Assembly (NCBI GenBank): GCA_938041955.1
Contig: CALISD010000143.1
Span: forward strand, 1 to 38,798
DNA length: 38,798 nucleotides
Direction of reading: 5' to 3'
Source of the DNA: an uncultured Granulosicoccaceae bacterium
Lineage (GTDB): Bacteria > Pseudomonadota > Gammaproteobacteria > Granulosicoccales > Granulosicoccaceae
Positions 35,055 to 38,798 of this stretch are shown piece after piece (position 1 is the stretch's first letter; each line of letters begins with the position of its first letter). Position numbers and translations under genes: made by a program. The notes under the pieces are model-generated. The model was not told the DNA's origin. It saw only the letters and a program-made list of their open reading frames with translations, and searched no databases.

Positions 35055-35777
35055 TTAGAACTCCTGTCTTGTTGGAGTAACGACCATTTCCTGGATCAAT
35101 ACGTTTTGTGGCATTTGGTAGGCAAACAACACCATGTCCGCAACATGATCTGCAGAAATACCACCGCCGATTCTTACCTTGTTGTCTTTGTATGCTTTAA
35201 GCGTGTTGGGATCGGTGACATGATCGAGTACTTCAGTTTCAATAATGCCCGGTGAAATAACAATCACCCGCACGTCGAATGGTGCCAGATAGCCGCGCAA
35301 GCTTTCAGATACGGCGTGGACAAAGAATTTGCTGCCGCAGTATACGGTGTGATCCGGATATACCTTGCGACCGGCAATAGAGCTCATATTCACAATGGTG
35401 CCGGTACGCCTTTGTTTCATGCTGTTGATCACCGGGTGTAATGCGTTCATAGCACCCTTGATATTGATATCGATAGTTTCATCCCACTCTTCCGGAGACT
35501 GTGCAGCGATGTCGCCAAGGCGGGCTATACCTGCATTGTTAAACAGGCAGTCGACAGGCCCGTAAAGCCCTTCAGCCTCCGTGATCGCGCTTGCTATTGC
35601 GTCCCGGTTGGTGACATCCACCTGTTTGCATAACGCATCGGGTAATCCCAGAGCTTGCATGCGATCAAGGCGTCTTGCCATGAGTAATAACGGGTGACCG
35701 GCAGATGAAAAGGCGCGCGCAGTTGCCGCACCGATACCGGAGCTTGCGCCGGTAATTGCTACCAGTGGTTTGGTCAT
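35055..35777 (-). CDS. Short-chain dehydrogenase/reductase
   Basis: A classical SDR oxidoreductase of 240 residues. The cofactor loop is TGASSGIG at 9-16, NNAG is at 80-83, and the catalytic set is Ser132/133, Tyr146 and Lys150 (YCGSK). After the second Rossmann strand comes ARRLDRM (34-40), and Arg residues at this place usually favour NADP(H). It is the first gene of the minus-strand operon, with the strong ribosome binding site AGAGGGGGAG ahead of the ATG. In this setting it probably interconverts a polyol and its ketose before phosphorylation (inference). Confidence 0.92.
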   Translation of the reverse strand: MTKPLVAITGASSGIGAATARAFSSAGHPLLLMARRLDRMQALGLPDALCKQVDVTNRDAIASAITEAEGLYGPVDCLFNNAGIARLGDIAAQSPEEWDETIDINIKGAMNALHPVINSMKQRRTGTIVNMSSIAGRKVYPDHTVYCGSKFFVHAVSESLRGYLAPFDVRVIVISPGIIETEVLDHVTDPNTLKAYKDNKVRIGGGISADHVADMVLFAYQMPQNVLIQEMVVTPTRQEF

Positions 35778-35900
35778 GTAAAGCTCCCCCTCTTTGGTTG
35801 CCTGCGTTGGCGAACCCGGATTAGTTCCCGAAAAGCCCGGCTAAATCCAGTGCAACGCAAGACCTCTGCCTTAGCCTGCCATACCGAATTGACTCTGACA

Positions 35901-35931
35901 AGACATATGTTCAAGGTGCCAGACATTTGTT
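35901..35931. promoter_or_regulatory. Direct repeat AGACATATGTT / AGACATTTGTT, candidate operators
   Basis: AGACATATGTT (35901-35911) and AGACATTTGTT (35921-35931) are spaced exactly 20 bases, about two helical turns, in the divergent promoter region beside a SorC-type regulator. ACATATGT is itself palindromic and recurs at 37200-37207 before the aldolase gene. Binding by the regulator is an inference. Confidence 0.4.
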
Positions 35932-36004
35932 TCATTGACGCCTTAAAAAGCATAAGATGGCAGTCGCTGCATTGGTGTGCTGCGCTTGATATAAAGTTCT
36001 GGTG

Positions 36005-36021
36005 CCCTTGATATGCAAGGG
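36005..36021. promoter_or_regulatory. Inverted repeat CCCTTG-N5-CAAGGG, candidate operator
   Basis: A perfect 6-bp inverted repeat with 5-base spacer, about 150 bases before the regulator start and 230 bases before the SDR start. The geometry suits a dimeric helix-turn-helix protein. Confidence 0.35.
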
Positions 36022-36174
36022 TGACGTAGATACTGTGGCAGAGATCAATAGCGTCTGCTTTGCAGTCGTTCGGTCCTAAGCCCAAAGCACAATAAGCAAG
36101 TCATTCTGCCGCGTGCACACTAGATGCCGCAATAATGGTGAGCGGCAAAATCAACTCAATGAGAGCGTGTTTTG

Positions 36175-37140
36175 GTGAGCAATGAGCAATCTGAAAATCG
36201 AGGTGACTGGCCAGAGCAGCTAGCTGTGCGTGTGGCTCGTTGTTATTACGAGCTTGGTATGCGGCAACAAGAGATTGCTGCTTTGCTCGGCATCGGGCGA
36301 GCGCGTGTTATCCGCTTACTGGCAGAAGCTAGAGAGAACGGTATCGTCACGATCCACATCAATTCCCCGTTGCTTGAAAACGTGGAATTGGCAGAGCAGC
36401 TCACCGAACGATTTAACCTGTTGTCGGCGGAAGTCTGTCTGAGTCATACAGCAGACGAAATTCAACTGGCCGAGCAAATTGCGATCTCAGCCAATCAGTA
36501 TGTGGTGCGACTCATTAAAAACGGCATGACCATTGGCCTTGGCTGGGGGGTGACGCTGAAAGAGCTCGTGCGGCGTATGGATCGTGTTAATACAACCGGA
36601 GTTTCTGTTGTATCGCTATTGGGTTCTTTAACGCAGCGCTCGTCTATTGATCGCTTTGAGGCCTCTACAGCGCTTGCGTCCAAGCTCGGGGCAGAGTGCT
36701 TTTATCTGCCGGCCCCCATTGTTTGCGATTCACAAAGCTCAAGGGAGTTGCTGGTTGATCAACACCTGTTTAAGCAAATATATAATCGCGCACTCGCTGC
36801 AGATCTGGCAGTGGTGAGTATTGGCGGGCTTAACAGCGCCACAATAAGACAAGCCGGCCTTGTTGACGAAGATGAATACAGCAGTGCCAATCAGGCGGGT
36901 GCGGTGGGAAACTTTCTTGGTCTGTATATCGATAAAAATGCCGATGTGATTGATCATCCAATCAACCAACGCATTGTTAGTGTGTCCGGAGATGATTTTC
37001 TGCGTATTCCCCGGCGCGTGATGGTATCTGCCGGTGAAAGTAAAGTGGAAGCTATATTTGCGGTGCTGCAGAAAGGGTTGTTAACTGATGTGGTGACTGA
37101 TCAGGCGACAGCGCAGGCTCTATTGAAATTGAAAAAATAA
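36175..37140 (+). CDS. SorC/DeoR-type sugar-binding transcriptional regulator
   Basis: A 321-residue regulator of the SorC family. The N-terminal helix-turn-helix covers about residues 18-56 (YYELGMRQQEIAALLGIGRA, then VIRLLAEARENGIV). The rest is the sugar-phosphate-binding SorC domain with IGLGWGVTLKELV near 120-132, CFYLPAPI near 179-186 and VVSIGGLN. Family members (SorC, EryD, DeoR of Bacillus) respond to a phosphorylated sugar or polyol made by the pathway they control. It is divergent from the four-gene catabolic operon and followed by the aldolase, so it most likely regulates both and perhaps the importer. GTG at 36175 with GAGAG nine bases ahead was chosen; TTG at 36172 is possible. 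Confidence 0.93.
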   Translation: MSNEQSENRGDWPEQLAVRVARCYYELGMRQQEIAALLGIGRARVIRLLAEARENGIVTIHINSPLLENVELAEQLTERFNLLSAEVCLSHTADEIQLAEQIAISANQYVVRLIKNGMTIGLGWGVTLKELVRRMDRVNTTGVSVVSLLGSLTQRSSIDRFEASTALASKLGAECFYLPAPIVCDSQSSRELLVDQHLFKQIYNRALAADLAVVSIGGLNSATIRQAGLVDEDEYSSANQAGAVGNFLGLYIDKNADVIDHPINQRIVSVSGDDFLRIPRRVMVSAGESKVEAIFAVLQKGLLTDVVTDQATAQALLKLKK

Positions 37141-37362
37141 AACGTAACGGTTCCGGGCACATCTGTTGTACCGATGGGAGTTGTCGTTCGTGATCAAATA
37201 CATATGTACGTTGCGCGCGAACACGTACACCCATTACTGATTAAACAGGCACGGCAGGTCCGCCCTGAACGCCAAAAAGACGATAAAAGCAGCCGAAAAA
37301 TTAATTTTATTTCCTTTCCGGTTAAATAGTGATCCTTACAATAGAACAGGCAGGGTTTAACA
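37141..37362. other. Upstream region of the aldolase gene
   Basis: 222 bases between the regulator and the aldolase. Near its right end TACAAT (37336-37341) with TTTCCG some 16 bases earlier could be a sigma-70 promoter of low quality, so the aldolase may have its own promoter. Confidence 0.3.
37199..37229. promoter_or_regulatory. ACATATGT palindrome joined to TGTACGT/ACGTACA inverted repeat
   Basis: TACATATGTA (37199-37208) overlaps an inverted repeat, TGTACGT (37205-37211) and ACGTACA (37223-37229), with 11 bases between. It lies about 140 bases before the aldolase start and shares ACATATGT with the divergent promoter at 35902. It may be an operator for the SorC-type regulator (inference). 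Confidence 0.35.
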
Positions 37363-38019
37363 ATGACAGAGTTTGAAATTCGCAGGAAGATTATTGAGCT
37401 ATGTTTGCAGATGAATGCGACTGGTTTGAATCAGGGGACATCTGGCAACATCAGTGCCCGTTTCGGCAATCGTATGCTTATCACCCCCAGTGGCATTCCC
37501 TACGAACAACTACACGCTGAAGATATAGCCAGTATGCCGATCAATAGCAGTAAGCTCAGTTGGGATGGGCCTTGTAAGCCGTCTTCTGAATGGCACTTTC
37601 ATCGCTCTATACTAAAAAACAAACCCGATCTAAACGCAGTGATTCACACGCACTCCACTTTTTCTACTGTGCTTTCTATCGCGCGGGAATCTATACCGGC
37701 AGTGCATTATATGATCGGTGCGTTTGGGGGCAACAGCGTTGAATGCGCTCAGTATGCAACGTTTGGCACGCCCGAATTGTCGAAGAATATCAAGAAGGCT
37801 ATGCGAGACCGAACAGCGTGTCTGCTGGCAAATCACGGAATGGTGGCAGGCGGAAAAGATCTGGACAACGCTATGTGGACAGCGATAGAACTGGAGACGC
37901 TTGCAAAGCAATATTACTACGCGAAAATGGCGGGCAACATGGTCGTGTTATCGGACGATGAAATGGAAAACGTGCTTGAGTTATTTAAAGGTTACGGGCA
38001 AAAACCCAAGGACGAATAA
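37363..38019 (+). CDS. Class II aldolase/adducin-family aldolase (FucA-like)
   Basis: A zinc-dependent aldolase of 218 residues, the usual length for L-fuculose-phosphate aldolase relatives. NQGTSGNIS at 23-31 and TPSGIPY at 41-47 are the phosphate-binding loops. Glu76 in SSEWHFH is the catalytic acid/base. The zinc ligands are His95 and His97 (IHTHS) and His158 (ANHG). The family cleaves ketose-1-phosphates to dihydroxyacetone phosphate and an aldehyde, or acts on 4-carbon acid phosphates (family knowledge). CAGGG lies ahead of the ATG. It follows the regulator in the same direction and probably catalyses the carbon-carbon cleavage of the pathway. The tandem repeat array begins directly after its stop. 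Confidence 0.92.
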   Translation: MTEFEIRRKIIELCLQMNATGLNQGTSGNISARFGNRMLITPSGIPYEQLHAEDIASMPINSSKLSWDGPCKPSSEWHFHRSILKNKPDLNAVIHTHSTFSTVLSIARESIPAVHYMIGAFGGNSVECAQYATFGTPELSKNIKKAMRDRTACLLANHGMVAGGKDLDNAMWTAIELETLAKQYYYAKMAGNMVVLSDDEMENVLELFKGYGQKPKDE

Positions 38020-38030
38020 TAGACATAGTG

Positions 38031-38620
38031 TCATCTGCTTCTTGCCATGCCTCGTGCGGCTATGGAGTGTGAATAGAAATACACATCATCAGCAATAGAT
38101 CATCAACGTAACCCGCCGCGTGAGCAAGGCCGGATAGCGCTCGTGTAACAGATCAACAGCGTAAACGCTGATCCTTGCTCACGCTGCGGGTTGCCTAGAT
38201 CGATCAGCGGTTGACTTCTACTTCTTGCCTTGCGTCGTGTGGTTACGGAAGTTCGAAAAAGAATAGGCATTATCGGTAGCAGACGATCAACGTAACCCGC
38301 TGCGTGAGCAAGGCCGGATAGCGCCCGTGTAACAGATTAACAGCGTAAACGCTGATCCTTGCTCACGCAGCGGGCTGCCTGAGTTCGATCTACGTCTGAC
38401 TTCTACTTCTTGCCCTGCGTCGTGTGATTACGGAAGTTCGAAAGAGAATAGGCATTATCATTAGCAGACCATCAAGGTAACCCGCTGCGTGAGCAAGGCC
38501 GGATAACGCTCGTGCGACAGATTAACGGCGTAAACGCTGATCCTTGCTCACGCACCGGACTACCTGGGTTAGATCCGCTGCTGCCATCTGCTTTTTTGCC
38601 ATACCTAGTGTATGACAGCC
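38031..38620. repeat. Tandem array 2: three ~185-bp hairpin units plus a leading half unit
   Basis: Full units begin with GTAACCCG at 38108, 38292 and 38477 (spacing 184 and 185). The preceding 38031-38107 matches the tail of another unit, and the last unit fades out near 38620. The hairpin core is homologous to that of array 1 (left arm GTAACCCGCTGCGTGAGC, right arm CTTGCTCACGC). The inner hairpin is CAGCG-TAAA-CGCTG instead of CTGCG-TGAA-CGCAG. The unit tails share only their ends with those of array 1. The array lies between the aldolase gene and the convergent dehydrogenase gene. No protein is encoded. Confidence 0.93.
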
Positions 38621-38683
38621 CCTCCAGCATGCTGCTCTTCCGCATAAACGCCTGGTTCTGTTGGCTCGACCATACTATGTTGG

Positions 38684-38798
38684 CTAGCCCATGTTAGGGA
38701 GAATCATGCTCTTGATAAGCCCCGGTGCTTCGTCCGCTTGCATTTGCATTGCCTTAGGTGAATCAGCCAGGTTAAAGCGATGTGTGATTAAGGCGTCT
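38684..38798 (-). CDS. Zinc-type medium-chain alcohol/polyol dehydrogenase, C-terminal fragment
   Basis: A partial gene running in from the right edge on the minus strand. The last 37 residues before a TAG at 38684-38686 include ALITHRFNLADSPKAMQM and end in MILPNMG. LITHRF followed by a helix start and a final (V/M)I.P strand is the standard C-terminal signature of zinc-dependent medium-chain dehydrogenases such as sorbitol, threonine or erythritol dehydrogenases. The missing part lies outside the window. As a likely polyol dehydrogenase beside the catabolic island it may belong to the same pathway (inference). It was found by reading the strand directly; it is too short at this edge for a complete frame. 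Confidence 0.6.
   Translation of the reverse strand, partial: DALITHRFNLADSPKAMQMQADEAPGLIKSMILPNMG

Larger units (their letters stand above)
35778..36174. other. Divergent promoter region of the SDR operon and the SorC-type regulator
   Basis: 397 bases without a gene. It must hold the promoters of the minus-strand catabolic operon and of the regulator. Two symmetric or repeated sites are listed separately. A 103-codon minus-strand frame (35774-36085) is open but overlaps the SDR ribosome binding site region and shows no family pattern. Confidence 0.6.

Noticed and set aside
35774..36085. 103-codon minus-strand gene upstream of the SDR
   Set aside because: It covers the divergent promoter region and the SDR ribosome binding site and shows no family resemblance.

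Overview
The window looks like chromosomal DNA of a free-living, probably marine, gammaproteobacterium. GC is moderate (around half). The protein families present (TAXI-type TRAP transporter, GMC oxidoreductase with a Tat-exported partner, PQQ-type aldose dehydrogenase, MalEFGK-like ABC importer, SNF2 helicase) fit a heterotrophic environmental Proteobacterium. No rRNA, tRNA, phage module, CRISPR or complete insertion sequence was found. The lineage cannot be fixed from the window alone; a Granulosicoccus-like organism is a guess.

Left part (1-10.8 kb): a cyclophilin, a small lipoprotein, a GMC oxidoreductase with its twin-arginine partner, a secreted protein of unknown function and a YHYH-domain protein. 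Directly after the YHYH stop codon lies a tandem array of about 187-bp units (7488-8975), each able to fold into a long hairpin. It is followed by a small membrane protein and a decayed acyl-CoA synthetase pseudogene (9262-about 9780, minus strand).

Middle part (10.8-25.2 kb): a PQQ-type sugar dehydrogenase, an LrgA/LrgB-type membrane pair, a tandem pair of 155-bp palindromic elements, a TRAP permease and TAXI receptor operon, and a divergent L-aspartate dehydrogenase. The outer end of the second palindromic element supplies the last codons and the stop of the TRAP permease. Three genes for exported proteins or a hydrolase and a large SNF2-family helicase complete this part.

Right part (25.8-38.8 kb): a carbohydrate or polyol catabolic island. 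A plus-strand operon encodes two ABC permeases, a solute-binding protein, an ATPase and an RpiB-like sugar-phosphate isomerase. A convergent minus-strand operon encodes an SDR dehydrogenase, an FGGY kinase, a glycerol-1-phosphate-dehydrogenase-like enzyme and a GpsA-like dehydrogenase. A SorC-type regulator is divergent from the second operon and is followed by a class II aldolase. The C-terminus of a zinc-type medium-chain dehydrogenase enters from the right edge. Together these suggest import of a sugar or polyol, oxidation and phosphorylation, oxidation or isomerisation of the phosphate ester, and aldol cleavage. The two different polyol-phosphate dehydrogenase folds side by side are unusual, and the substrate is unknown.

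The most striking non-coding feature is the pair of hairpin-unit arrays, at 7.5-9.0 kb and 38.0-38.6 kb. Unit tails have diverged between the arrays, while the hairpin core is kept, with paired base changes in the inner stem.
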